NCBI GenBank assembly: GCA_030144725.1
Contig: JASKMD010000015.1
Location: forward strand, 2,466,406-2,530,405
Source: Haematococcus lacustris
Taxonomy: Eukaryota; Chlorophyta; Chlorophyceae; Chlamydomonadales; Haematococcaceae
DNA: 64,000 nucleotides
Direction: 5' to 3'
The notes beneath the pieces were generated by a model. That model did no database searches and had not been told where the DNA came from. It was given only the letters and a program-made list of their open reading frames with translations. Positions within the stretch are counted from its first letter, which is position 1. Each line of letters begins with the position of its first letter. The position numbers were made by a program, and so were the translations under genes. Positions 45,201-58,700 of the stretch are shown here, piece after piece.

Positions 45201-46698
45201 GCAGCTTATACTTGAGCTGAGGACAATTTCAGAGGCTGAGATGAGGGCTGCCGAGGCAGTTGAAGAAGATGGAAGCAGATGACATGGGCAGGCTTCATGT
45301 GGCCACTGCATGCCATCACATGGCCTATGGCTGCAGCAACAGCGGCAGCAGCGGCGGCAGCAGCAGCAGCGGCAGTGGCAGCAGCAGCAGCAGCATGAAT
45401 TGTGTACAATACCACATGCCTGTGCCGCATCTTGCACAACCACCCTGAGCTTGATGTGATCAGCAATGACGGGTGGCATGAGCACACCAGTCAACCATCA
45501 GTTCAATACTAATGGAGCACAGGCCAATATGGAACTGTGCAGCAGCTGTTGTTTGTTACTAGACCTGGGGCGGCTGGTGGGGGCAGGCAGACAGGGCACC
45601 CGGCAGGCTTATGGATGGTCCAGTCATCACTGCAAGCTGTTAGCGTGCCTGCTCAGGATAGTGAGGCCTGTCATGCCCACATCAAGTTGCGTAAGCAGGT
45701 GGTCCGCTGTCAGCATCTCTTTACCTACATGCATGACCACTGCGCAGGTCCCTCATTGCTTACCTTCATTCACTGGACATGAACAGCGAAGATGCATTCA
45801 GCTGGGAGCTGCTACAGCAAGCATTGCAGGTGCGCAGAGCAGCACAGTGCACTGCACTTTTGGGTCCAGGTGCAGCAACCATATCACCTCTCCCAGCTGG
45901 TGGCTCATGCGCCCCAGGCACATCTTGCAGTGAGGCAATGCCCTGGGCAATGCCTTGGGCATGGCTCAGAAGCTGGCCACATGCCCCTCCTCACTGCCAA
46001 TGCAGGTGTCCAAGCACTTGGGCGCAGCCAAGCCCACCGCTCCAGAGTTCACAGACCCAGTGCCCCCCTCGCCCACCCTCACCACCTCGCAGACCTCGTC
46101 CCCTATTGCAGCAACACCCTTACCCTCACGCCTTGAAGCCTCCACCCTGCCCCCATTGGGGCGTGAGCAACCTCCACTGCCCACCTCAACCAGCTTAGAA
46201 CCCCGGCCTGACACAGCTACCAGAGCATCAGCCGTCATGCTGCCTCCTCAAGAGGTTATGCTGGCCCTTAGCTCCCCAGTGAGTGGCCCTTGGCATGCTA
46301 GGAGGGCAGTTCAGTGAGTGGCCCTTGGCTTGCTAGGAGGGCTTTCTGGGGGCCCAGGGGCAGTGGTCTGGGTTGTGGTAGGCACGGCACCCACAAACAC
46401 TCAGGGAGATCACACTCTGTGCATTAGTGGGGCAGATAAGGTGCTTGCAAGAACCCATACACCTCTGTGCAGCCGCTTGTAGCCCAGGCCAGTGTACTCC
46501 TTGACCTTGTCTGGCAGCTCAGGCAGCTTAGTCCATGAGCACAGCTCCAGCAAGCGTCACTTGCTCGCCCCAATCCGCTGCATGTTTAGCGCTGCATTGC
46601 CGTCCCTGTCCACCCACCTGCCTGGCTTGGCTTTGGCAGCCTTGCCCCCAGCTTGGCATCAGCCCTTGGTGGACTGAGTGCCTAGTGCTAGGTTACAC

Positions 46699-46760
<62 letters not shown>

Positions 46761-49700
46761 AACACCGTCATGTGCTTCGCTGCTCCCTCTCCTCAGGTTC
46801 GCTGGTCGCTGACCATCCGCACTGACACAGCCCCTGGCTCTGGCACAGAGGCTGACCGGATCTTCCTCATGCTGCTGGGATCAAGGGGCAAGAGCCGTGA
46901 GCTGCCCCTGAGCCGCCACGACTTCATGCAAGGCAACCACCGGTTTGCGACAGGCAGGGTGAGGGCCACAAGCTGCTTGTCAAAGGGAGACCATGCCCGT
47001 GACACTGCTACAGCCCGACCGCCTCCAGACCTGACAGTAACACAACCCTGACATGACTGGCATGTGTGCTGATACAACCGTGACATGCCTGACTTGTGGG
47101 CCTCTCCACCTCGCGCTGTCATCACGGCACGCAGGTGGACACGGTGCAGCAGATGGCGGCTGACGTGGGTGACTTGGCCAGCGTGGTGCTGAGAGTGGAC
47201 ACGAGCAGCCGTGTTGTCAACACGCTGCCAGCCAGCATGGGCCCCAGTCCCATGGACTGGCGTCTGGCCGGGCTGCGAGTCTCTGGCCCCCTGCCTGACT
47301 GCTTCTGGGTGACCCCCCCGGGCGTGACGCAGTTCAGCAGCAGCACAGGCTACAAACACCAACTGCCATTGCTGAGGATGGAAGCTGCGGCTGAGAGTGC
47401 TGGGGAGCCTGAAGCCCCTCCAGAGCTTGGTGAGCTGGTCCCAGCATCTGAAACAGAAACCACACACCTCATGCAAAACCTCTCCTGCAAGGTGTTGGCT
47501 TTGGTTGTCGGTTGTTGGCCGGGTTGCTGTTGTGGGTTGTGGCCTGGGTGGGTTGTGGGTATTGGCCTGCGGGTGTTTTTCCCCTCCAGAACAGTAACAA
47601 CACCCGACACATTTGTTTCTTGGGAGCCACCCGTAACAGCTACAAACCCCACTCTGGTGGCAAGTTGCATTCCTTACGACCATCGGACTCCTTAAGTTGG
47701 GTTGATGTAGCATGATGCTTGACAGGCCTAGGTCGGCTTTGCTCCAGCCCAGGATAAGATTGCCTCCCCTGCTGCGGCCATGCCGTCCTGTGGCTGCTTG
47801 TAGAAGTAGCACCTCCTCCCTCACTAGTCCCTCCAGTGCATGCTTGCTTGGTGCCCGTGAACACACCTCCAGTGCCACCCACCCCTTTTAGAAGCAGTGC
47901 AAGATGAACCCTTCCCTGTGAAAATACCTTTCTTACCTCAGGGTAATTCATAATGCACTGCGCAGAAATTCCGCCGGAGCCTGAGGCAGAGGCTGAAGCA
48001 GCAGCTGAGGCGGCAGCAATGGAGGTGATGGCCGAAGCTGCGGCATCAGCGGCACAAGCTGAGGCAGTGCGTGTTGCACAAGAGCTGGAAGCACAGGAGG
48101 CTACTCTCAGTACTGACCGCCAGCCTGGTGATGGATCTGAAGAGCCTCACCCTCGCTCCCACAAAGGCTCTAACATCCAACCGTCAAAGCCAGAGCCGAC
48201 AGCCATGGATACAGATGATGCTTGCATGGTGCTTGGCCTAACTGCTGCTGGGCCAGGCCTTGCTGCTGCCAAGGGGCTGCTGTCTCGTGAATCGAGCAGG
48301 CTGGATACCAGGAGTGTGGCGGCTGGGTCAGAGGGACGCGCAAGCTCTGCAGCCAAAGCAGCACTGGACAGTGCGGACAGTGAGAGCAGGGCAAAGCTGG
48401 TGGAGGAGCAGCCCGTGGAGGCAGGGCAGAAGGGCCTAACAGCTAGAATGGCTGGGAGTGAGGCCGACTCATACGCTGACGATTTTGATGACTTGGAACT
48501 AGAGCCTGAGCCAAAGGTCGAGCTTATCTCAAAGCCTGACCCCGCTGCTGAGTCTGAGGCAGAGGCTGAGCCTGAAGTGGAGGTTGAGCCTGAGGCAGCC
48601 ACTGAGCCTGAGGCGGAGGCTGAGCCCGCTGCTGAGCCTGAGGCAGCCGCTGAGTCTGAGGCGGAGGCTGAGCCTGAGGCGGAGGCTGAGCCCACTGCTA
48701 AGACTGAGGCAGCCGCTGAGCCTGAGGCGGAGGCTGAGCCCGCTGCTGAGCCTGAGGCTGAGCCTGAGTCAGAGGCTGAGCCTGCTGCTGAGCCTGAGGC
48801 AGCCGCTGAACCTGAGGCGGAGGCTGAGCCCACTGCTGAGCCTGAGGCAGCCACTGAGCCTGAGGCGGAGGCAGAGCCCGCTGCTGAGCCTGAGGCTGAG
48901 GCTGAGCCCGCTGCTGAGCCTGAGGCAATGGCTGAGCCTGAGGCGGAGGCTGAGCCTGCTGCTGAGCCTGAGGCAGAGGCTGAGCCTGAGGCGGAGGCTG
49001 AGCCCACTGCTGAGCCTGAGGCAGCCACTGAGCCTGAGGCGGAGGCTGAGCCTGGGGCAGCCACTGAGCCTGAGGCAGAAGCTGAGCCCGCTGCTGAGCC
49101 TGAGGCGGAGGCTGAGCCCGCTGCTGAGCCTGAGGCAGAGGTTGAGCCTGAGGCAGAGGCTGAGCCCACTGCTGAGCCTGAGGCAGCCACTGAGCCTGAG
49201 GCAGAAGCTGAGCCCGTTGCTGAGCCTGAGGCGGAGGCTGAGCCTGCTGCTGAGCCTGAGGCAGCCGCTGAACCTGAGGCGGAGGCTGAGCCCACTGCTG
49301 AGCCTGAGGCAGCCACTGAGCCTGAGGCGGAGGCAGAGCCCGCTGCTGAGCCTGAGGCTGAGGCTGAGCCCGCTGCTGAGCCTGAGGCAATGGCTGAGCC
49401 TGCTGCTGAGCCTGAGGCGGAGGCTGAGCCTGCTGCTGAGCCTGAGGCAGCCGCTGAACCTGAGGCGGAGGCTGAGCCTGAGGCGGAGGCTGAGCCCACT
49501 GCTAAGACTGAGGCAGCCGCTGAGCCTGAGGCGGAGGCTGAGCCCGCTGCTGAGCCTGAGGCTGAGCCTGAGTCAGAGGCTGAGCCTGCTGCTGAGCCTG
49601 AGGCAGCCGCTGATCCTGAGGCAGAAGCTGAGCCCGTTGCTGAGCCTGAGGCGGAGGCTGAGCCTGCTGCAGAGCCTGAGGCAGCCGCTGAACCTGAGGC

Positions 49701-52700
49701 GGAGGCTGAGCCCACTGCTGAGCCTGAGGCAGCCACTGAGCCTGAGGCGGAGGCAGAGCCCGCTGCTGAGCCTGAGGCTGAGGCTGAGCCCGCTGCTGAG
49801 CCTGAGGCAATGGCTGAGCCTGAGGCGGAGGCTGAGCCTGCTGCTGAGCCTGAGGCAGAGGCTGAGCCTGAGGCGGAGGCTGAGCCCACTGCTGAGCCTG
49901 AGGCAGCCACTGAGCCTGAGGCGGAGGCAGAGCCCGCTGCTGAGCCTGAGGCGGAGGCTGAGCCCACTGCTGAGCCTGGGGCAGCCACTGAGCCTGAGGC
50001 AGAAGCTGAGCCCGCTGCTGAGCCTGAGGCGGAGGCTGAGCCCGCTGCTGAGCCTGAGGCAGAGGTTGAGCCTGAGGCAGAGGCTGAGCCCACTGCTGAG
50101 CCTGAGGCAGCCACTGAGCCTGAGGCAGAAGCTGAGCCCGTTGCTGAGCCTGAGGCGGAGGCTGAGCCTGCTGCTGAGCCTGAGGCAGCCGCTGAACCTG
50201 AGGCGGAGGCTGAGCCCACTGCTGAGCCTGAGGCAGCCACTGAGCCTGAGGCGGAGGCAGAGCCCGCTGCTGAGCCTGAGGCTGAGGCTGAGCCCGCTGC
50301 TGAGCCTGAGGCAATGGCTGAGCCTGCTGCTGAGCCTGAGGCGGAGGCTGAGCCTGCTGCTGAGCCTGAGGCAGCCGCTGAACCTGAGGCGGAGGCTGAG
50401 CCCACTGCTGAGCCTGAGGCAGCCACTGAGCCTGAGGCAGAAGCTGAGCCCGTTGCTGAGCCTGAGGCGGAGGCTGAGCCTGCTGCTGAGCCTGAGGCAG
50501 AGGCTGAACCTGAGGCGGAGGCTGAGCCCACTGCTGAGCCTGAGGCAGCCACTGAGCCTGAGGCGGAGGCTGAGCCTGGGGCAGCCACTGAGCCTGAGGC
50601 AGAAGCTGAGCCCGCTGCTGAGCCTGAGGCGGAGGCTGAGCCCGCTGCTGAGCCTGAGGCAGAGGTTGAGCCTGAGGCAGAGGCTGAGCCCACTGCTGAG
50701 CCTGAGGCAGCCACTGAGCCTGAGGCAGAAGCTGAGCCCGTTGCTGAGCCTGAGGCGGAGGCTGAGCCTGCTGCTGAGCCTGAGGCAGCCGCTGAACCTG
50801 AGGCGGAGGCTGAGCCCACTGCTGAGCCTGAGGCAGCCACTGAGCCTGAGGCGGAGGCAGAGCCCGCTGCTGAGCCTGAGGCTGAGGCTGAGCCCGCTGC
50901 TGAGCCTGAGGCAATGGCTGAGCCTGCTGCTGAGCCTGAGGCGGAGGCTGAGCCTGCTGCTGAGCCTGAGGCAGCCGCTGAACCTGAGGCGGAGGCTGAG
51001 CCCACTGCTGAGCCTGAGGCAGCCACTGAGCCTGAGGCAGAAGCTGAGCCCGTTGCTGAGCCTGAGGCGGAGGCTGAGCCTGCTGCTGAGCCTGAGGCAG
51101 AGGCTGAACCTGAGGCGGAGGCTGAGCCCACTGCTGAGCCTGCGGCAGCCGCTGAGCCTGAGGCAGAGGCTGAGCCTGAGGCGGAGGCTAAGCCTGCTGC
51201 TGAGCCTGAGGCAGCCGCTGAACCTGAGGCGGAGGCTGAGCCCACTGCTGAGCCTGAGGCAGCCACTGAGCCTGAGGCAGAAGCTGAGCCCGTTGCTGAG
51301 CCTGAGGCGGAGGCTGAGCCTGCTGCTGAGCCTGAGGCAGCCGCTGAACCTGAGGCGGAGGCTGAGCCTGAGGCAGCTGCTGAGCCTGAAGCGGAGGCTG
51401 AGCCCACTGCTGAGCCTGAGGCGGAGGCTGAGCCTGAAGCTGAGGCTGAGCCCGCTGCTGAGCCTGAGGCGGAGGCTGAGCCTGCTGCTGAGCCTGAGGC
51501 AGAGGCTGAACCTGAGGCGGAGGCTGAGCCCGCTGCTGAGCCTGAGGCGGAGGCTGAGCCCGCTGCTGAGCCTGAGGCGGAGGCTGAGCCTGCTGCTGAG
51601 CCTGAGGCAGCCGCTGAACCTGAGGCGGAGGCTAAGCCTGCTGCTGAGCCTGAGGCAGCCACTGAGCCTGAGGCGGAGGCTGAGCCTGAGGCAGCCACTG
51701 AGCCTGAGGCAGAAGCTGAGCCCGCTGCTGAGCCTGAGGCGGAGGCTGAGCCTGCTGCTGAGCCTGAGGCAGAGGCTGAACCTGAGGCGGAGGCTGAGCC
51801 CACTGCTGAGCCTGCGGCAGCCGCTGAGCCTGAGGCAGAGGCTGAGCCTGAGGCGGAGGCTAAGCCTGCTGCTGAGCCTGAGGCAGCCGCTGAACCTGAG
51901 GCGGAGGCTAAGCCTGCTGCTGAGCCTGAGGCAGCCACTGATCCTGTGGCAGAAGCTGAGCCCGTTGCTGAGCCTGAGGCGGAGGCTGAGCCTGCTGCTG
52001 AGCCTGAGGCAGCCGCTGAACCTGAGGCGGAGGCTGAGCCCACTGCTGAGCCTGAGGCAGCCACTGAGCCTGAGGCAGAAGCTGAGCCCGTTGCTGAGCC
52101 TGAGGCGGAGGCTGAGCCTGCTGCTGAGCCTGAGGCAGCCGCTGAGCCTGAGGCGGAGGCTGAGCCTGCTGCTGAGCCTGAGGCAGAGGCTGAGTCTGAG
52201 GCGGAGGCTAAGCCTGCTGCTGAGCCTGAGGCAGAGGCTGAGCCTGAGGCGGAGGCTGAGCCCACTGCTAAGACTGAGGCAGCCGCTGAGCCTGAGGCGG
52301 AGGCTGAGCCCGCTGCTGAGCCTGAGGCTGAGCCTGAGTCAGAGGCTGAGCCTGCTGCTGAGCCTGAGGCAGCCGCTGAGCCTGAGGCAGAAGCTGAGCC
52401 CGTTGCTGAGCCTGAGGCGGAGGCTGAGCCTGCTGCAGAGCCTGAGGCAGCCGCTGAACCTGAGGCGGAGGCTGAGCCCACTGCTGAGCCTGAGGCAGCC
52501 ACTGAGCCTGAGGCGGAGGCAGAGCCCGCTGCTGAGCCTGAGGCTGAGGCTGAGCCCGCTGCTGAGCCTGAGGCAATGGCTGAGCCTGAGGCGGAGGCTG
52601 AGCCTGCTGCTGAGCCTGAGGCAGAGGCTGAGCCTGAGGCGGAGGCTGAGCCCACTGCTGAGCCTGAGGCAGCCACTGAGCCTGAGGCGGAGGCTGAGCC

Positions 52701-55700
52701 TGGGGCAGCCACTGAGCCTGAGGCAGAAGCTGAGCCCGCTGCTGAGCCTGAGGCGGAGGCTGAGCCCGCTGCTGAGCCTGAGGCAGAGGTTGAGCCTGAG
52801 GCAGAGGCTGAGCCCACTGCTGAGCCTGAGGCAGCCACTGAGCCTGAGGCAGAAGCTGAGCCCGTTGCTGAGCCTGAGGCGGAGGCTGAGCCTGCTGCTG
52901 AGCCTGAGGCAGCCGCTGAACCTGAGGCGGAGGCTGAGCCCACTGCTGAGCCTGAGGCAGCCACTGAGCCTGAGGCGGAGGCAGAGCCCGCTGCTGAGCC
53001 TGAGGCTGAGGCTGAGCCCGCTGCTGAGCCTGAGGCGGAGGCTGAGCCTGCTGCTGAGCCTGAGGCGGAGGCTGAGCCTGCTGCTGAGCCTGAGGCAGCC
53101 GCTGAACCTGAGGCGGAGGCTAAGCCTGCTGCTGAGCCTGAGGCAGCCACTGAGCCTGAGGCGGAGGCTGAGCCTGAGGCAGCCACTGAGCCTGAGGCAG
53201 AAGCTGAGCCCGTTGCTGAGCCTGAGGCGGAGGCTGAGCCTGCTGCTGAGCCTGAGGCAGAGGCTGAACCTGAGGCGGAGGCTGAGCCCACTGCTGAGCC
53301 TGCGGCAGCCGCTGAGCCTGAGGCAGAAGCTGAGCCCGTTGCTGAGCCTGAGGCGGAGGCTGAGCCTGCTGCTGAGCCTGAGGCGGAGGCTGAACCTGAG
53401 GCGGAGGCTGAGCCCGCTGCTGAGCCTGAGGCGGAGGCTGAGCCTGCTGCTGAGCCTGAGGCGGAGGCTGAGCCTGAAGCTGAGGCTGAGCCCGCTGCTG
53501 AGCCTGAGGCGGAGGCTGAACCTGAGGCGGAGGCTAAGCCTGCTGCTGAGCCTGAGGCAGCCACTGAGCCTGAGGCGGAAGCTGAGCCTGAGGCAGCCAC
53601 TGAGCCTGAGGCAGAAGCTGAGCCCGCTGCTGAGCCTGAGGCGGAGGCTGAGCCTGCTGCTGAGCCTGAGGCAGCCGCTGAACCTGAGGCGGAGGCTGAG
53701 CCCACTGCTGAGCCTGAGGCAGCCACTGAGCCTGAGGCAGAAGCTGAGCCCGTTGCTGAGCCTGAGGCGGAGGCTGAGCCTGCTGCTGAGCCTGAGGCGG
53801 AGGCTGAGCCTGAAGCTGAGGCTGAGCCCGCTGCTGAGCCTGAGGCGGAGGCTGAGCCTGCTGCTGAGCCTGAGGCAGCCGCTGAACCTAAGGCGGAGGC
53901 TGAGCCTGAGGCAGCTGCTGAGCCTGAAGCGGAGGCTGAGCCCACTGCTGAGCCTGAGGCGGAGGCTGAGCCTGAAGCTGAGGCTGAGCCCGCTGCTGAG
54001 CCTGAGGCGGAGGCTGAGCCTGCTGCTGAGCCTGAGGCGGAGGCTGAGCCTGAAGCTGAGGCTGAGCCCGCTGCTGAGCCTGAGGCGGAGGCTGAGCCCG
54101 CTGCTGAGCCTGAGGCGGAGGCTGAGCCTGCTGCTGAGCCTGAGGCAGCCGCTGAACCTGAGGCGGAGGCTAAGCCTGCTGCTGAGCCTGAGGCGGAGGC
54201 TGAGCCTGCTGCTGAGCCTGAGGCAGCCACTGAACCTGAGGCGGAGGCTAAGCCTGCTGCTGAGCCTGAGGCAGCCACTGAGCCTGAGGCGGAGGCAGAA
54301 GCTGAGCCCGCTGCTGAGCCTGAGGCGGAGGCTGAGCCTGCTGCTGAGCCTGAGGCAGAGGCTGAACCTGAGGCGGAGGCTGAGCCCACTGCTGAGCCTG
54401 CGGCAGCCGCTGAGCCTGAGGCAGAGGCTGAGCCTGAGGCGGAGGCTAAGCCTGCTGCTGAGCCTGAGGCAGCCGCTGAACCTGAGGCGGAGGCTGAGCC
54501 CACTGCTGAGCCTGAGGCAGCCACTGAGCCTGAGGCAGAAGCTGAGCCCGTTGCTGAGCCTGAGGCGGAGGCTGAGCCTGCTGCTGAGCCTGAGGCAGCC
54601 GCTGAACCTGAGGCGGAGGCTGAGCCTGAGGCAGCTGCTGAGCCTGAAGCGGAGGCTGAGCCCACTGCTGAGCCTGAGGCGGAGGCTGAGCCTGAAGCTG
54701 AGGCTGAGCCCGCTGCTGAGCCTGAGGCGGAGGCTGAGCCTGCTGCTGAGCCTGAGGCAGAGGCTGAACCTGAGGCGGAGGCTGAGCCCGCTGCTGAGCC
54801 TGAGGCGGAGGCTGAGCCCGCTGCTGAGCCTGAGGCGGAGGCTGAGCCTGCTGCTGAGCCTGAGGCAGCCGCTGAACCTGAGGCGGAGGCTAAGCCTGCT
54901 GCTGAGCCTGAGGCAGCCACTGAGCCTGAGGCGGAGGCTGAGCCTGAGGCAGCCACTGAGCCTGAGGCAGAAGCTGAGCCCGCTGCTGAGCCTGAGGCGG
55001 AGGCTGAGCCTGCTGCTGAGCCTGAGGCAGAGGCTGAACCTGAGGCGGAGGCTGAGCCCACTGCTGAGCCTGCGGCAGCCGCTGAGCCTGAGGCAGAGGC
55101 TGAGCCTGAGGCGGAGGCTAAGCCTGCTGCTGAGCCTGAGGCAGCCGCTGAACCTGAGGCGGAGGCTGAGCCCACTGCTGAGCCTGAGGCAGCCACTGAG
55201 CCTGAGGCAGAAGCTGAGCCCGTTGCTGAGCCTGAGGCGGAGGCTGAGCCTGCTGCTGAGCCTGAGGCAGCCGCTGAACCTGAGGCGGAGGCTGAGCCTG
55301 AGGCAGCTGCTGAGCCTGAAGCGGAGGCTGAGCCCACTGCTGAGCCTGAGGCGGAGGCTGAGCCTGAAGCTGAGGCTGAGCCCGCTGCTGAGCCTGAGGC
55401 GGAGGCTGAGCCTGCTGCTGAGCCTGAGGCAGAGGCTGAACCTGAGGCGGAGGCTGAGCCCGCTGCTGAGCCTGAGGCGGAGGCTGAGCCCGCTGCTGAG
55501 CCTGAGGCGGAGGCTGAGCCTGCTGCTGAGCCTGAGGCAGCCGCTGAACCTGAGGCGGAGGCTAAGCCTGCTGCTGAGCCTGAGGCAGCCACTGAGCCTG
55601 AGGCGGAGGCTGAGCCTGAGGCAGCCACTGAGCCTGAGGCAGAAGCTGAGCCCGCTGCTGAGCCTGAGGTGGAGGCTGAGCCTGCTGCTGAGCCTGAGGC

Positions 55701-58700
55701 GGAGGCTGAACCTGAGGCGGAGGCTGAGCCCACTGCTGAGCCTGCGGCAGCCGCTGAGCCTGAGGCAGAGGCTGAGCCTGAGGCGGAGGCTAAGCCTGCT
55801 GCTGAGCCTGAGGCAGCCGCTGAACCTGAGGCGGAGGCTGAGCCCACTGCTGAGCCTGAGGCAGCCACTGAGCCTGAGGCAGAAGCTGAGCCCGTTGCTG
55901 AGCCTGAGGCGGAGGCTGAGCCTGCTGCTGAGCCTGAGGCAGCCGCTGAACCTGAGGTGGAGGCTGAGCCTGAGGCAGCTGCTGAGCCTGAAGCGGAGGC
56001 TGAGCCCACTGCTGAGCCTGAGGCGGAGGCTGAGCCTGAAGCTGAGGCTGAGCCCGCTGCTGAGCCTGAGGCGGAGGCTGAGCCTGCTGCTGAGCCTGAG
56101 GCAGAGGCTGAACCTGAGGCGGAGGCTGAGCCCGCTGCTGAGCCTGAGGCGGAGGCTGAGCCCGCTGCTGAGCCTGAGGCGGAGGCTGAGCCTGCTGCTG
56201 AGCCTGAGGCAGCCGCTGAACCTGAGGCGGAGGCTAAGCCTGCTGCTGAGCCTGAGGCAGCCACTGAGCCTGAGGCGGAGGCTGAGCCTGAGGCAGCCAC
56301 TGAGCCTGAGGCAGAAGCTGAGCCCGCTGCTGAGCCTGAGGCGGAGGCTGAGCCTGCTGCTGAGCCTGAGGCAGAGGCTGAACCTGAGGCGGAGGCTGAG
56401 CCCACTGCTGAGCCTGCGGCAGCCGCTGAGCCTGAGGCAGAGGCTGAGCCTGAGGCGGAGGCTAAGCCTGCTGCTGAGCCTGAGGCAGCCGCTGAACCTG
56501 AGGCGGAGGCTAAGCCTGCTGCTGAGCCTGAGGCAGCCACTGATCCTGTGGCAGAAGCTGAGCCCGTTGCTGAGCCTGAGGCGGAGGCTGAGCCTGCTGC
56601 TGAGCCTGAGGCAGCCGCTGAACCTGAGGCGGAGGCTGAGCCCACTGCTGAGCCTGAGGCAGCCACTGAGCCTGAGGCAGAAGCTGAGCCCGTTGCTGAG
56701 CCTGAGGCGGAGGCTGAGCCTGCTGCTGAGCCTGAGGCAGCCGCTGAGCCTGAGGCGGAGGCTGAGCCTGCTGCTGAGCCTGAGGCAGAGGCTGAGTCTG
56801 AGGCGGAGGCTAAGCCTGCTGCTGAGCCTGATGCAGAGGCTGAGCCTGAGGCGGAGGCTGAGCCCACTGCTAAGACTGAGGCAGCCGCTGAGCCTGAGGC
56901 GGAGGCTGAGCCCGCTGCTGAGCCTGAGGCTGAGCCTGAGTCAGAGGCTGAGCCTGCTGCTGAGCCTGAGGCAGCCGCTGATCCTGAGGCAGAAGCTGAG
57001 CCCGTTGCTGAGCCTGAGGCGGAGGCTGAGCCTGCTGCAGAGCCTGAGGCAGCCGCTGAACCTGAGGCGGAGGCTGAGCCCACTGCTGAGCCTGAGGCAG
57101 CCACTGAGCCTGAGGCGGAGGCAGAGCCCGCTGCTGAGCCTGAGGCTGAGGCTGAGCCCGCTGCTGAGCCTGAGGCAATGGCTGAGCCTGAGGCGGAGGC
57201 TGAGCCTGCTGCTGAGCCTGAGGCAGAGGCTGAGCCTGAGGCGGAGGCTGAGCCCACTGCTGAGCCTGAGGCAGCCACTGAGCCTGAGGCGGAGGCTGAG
57301 CCTGGGGCAGCCACTGAGCCTGAGGCAGAAGCTGAGCCCGCTGCTGAGCCTGAGGCGGAGGCTGAGCCCGCTGCTGAGCCTGAGGCAGAGGTTGAGCCTG
57401 AGGCAGAGGCTGAGCCCACTGCTGAGCCTGAGGCAGCCACTGAGCCTGAGGCAGAAGCTGAGCCCGTTGCTGAGCCTGAGGCGGAGGCTGAGCCTGCTGC
57501 TGAGCCTGAGGCAGCCGCTGAACCTGAGGCGGAGGCTGAGCCCACTGCTGAGCCTGAGGCAGCCACTGAGCCTGAGGCGGAGGCAGAGCCCGCTGCTGAG
57601 CCTGAGGCTGAGGCTGAGCCCGCTGCTGAGCCTGAGGCAATGGCTGAGCCTGAGGCGGAGGCTGAGCCTGCTGCTGAGCCTGAGGCAGAGGCTGAGCCTG
57701 AGGCGGAGGCTGAGCCTGCTGCTGAGCCTGAGGCAGAGGCTGAGTCTGAGGCGGAGGCTAAGCCTGCTGCTGAGCCTGAGGCAGAGGCTGAGTCTGAGGT
57801 GGAGGCTGAGCCTGCTGCTGAGCCTGAGGCAGCCACTGAGCCTGAGGCGGAGGCTGAGCCCACTGCTGAGCCTGAGGCAGCCGCTGAGCCTGAAGCTGAG
57901 ACTGAGCCCGCTGCTGAGCCTGAGGCTGAGGCTGAGCCTGAGGCGGAGGCTGAGCCTGCTGCTGAGCCTGAGGCAGAGGCTGAGTCTGAGGCTGAGGCTG
58001 AGCCTGAGGCAGAAGCTGAGCCCGTTGCTGAGCCTGAGGCGGAGGCTGAGCCCACTGCTGAGCCTGAGGCGGAGGCTGAGCCCGCTGCTGAGCCTGAGGC
58101 TGAGGCTGAACCTGAGGCAGAAGCTGAGCCCGTTGCTGAGCCTGAGGCGGAGGCTGAGCCCGCTGCTGAGCCTGAGGCTGAGGCTGAACCTGAGGCGGAG
58201 GCTGAGCCCACTGCTGAGCCTGAGGCAGCCGCTGAACCTGAGGCGGAGGCTGAGCCCACTGCTGAGCCTGAGGCTGAGCCTGAGGCGGAGGCTGAGCCTG
58301 CTGCTGAGCCTGAGGCAGAGGCTGAGTCTGAGGCGGAGGCTAAGCCTGCTGCTGAGCCTGAGGCAGAGGCTGAGTCTGAGGTGGAGGCTGAGCCTGCTGC
58401 TGAGCCTGAGGCAGCCGTTGAACCTGAGGCGGAGGCTGAGCCCACTGCTGAGCCTGAGGCAGCCACTGAGCCTGAGGCGGAGGCTGAGCCCACTGCTGAG
58501 CCTGAGGCAGAAGCTGAGCCCGCTGCTGAGCCTGAGGCGGAGGCTGAGCCTGAGGCGGAGGCTGAGCCTGCTGCTGAGCCTGAGGCAGCCGCTGAGCCTG
58601 AGGCGGAGGCTGAGCCTGCTGCTGAGCCTGAGGCAGCCGCTGAGCCTGAAGCGGAGGCTGAGCCCACTGCTGAGCCTGTGCCTGCTGCTGAGCCTGAGGC

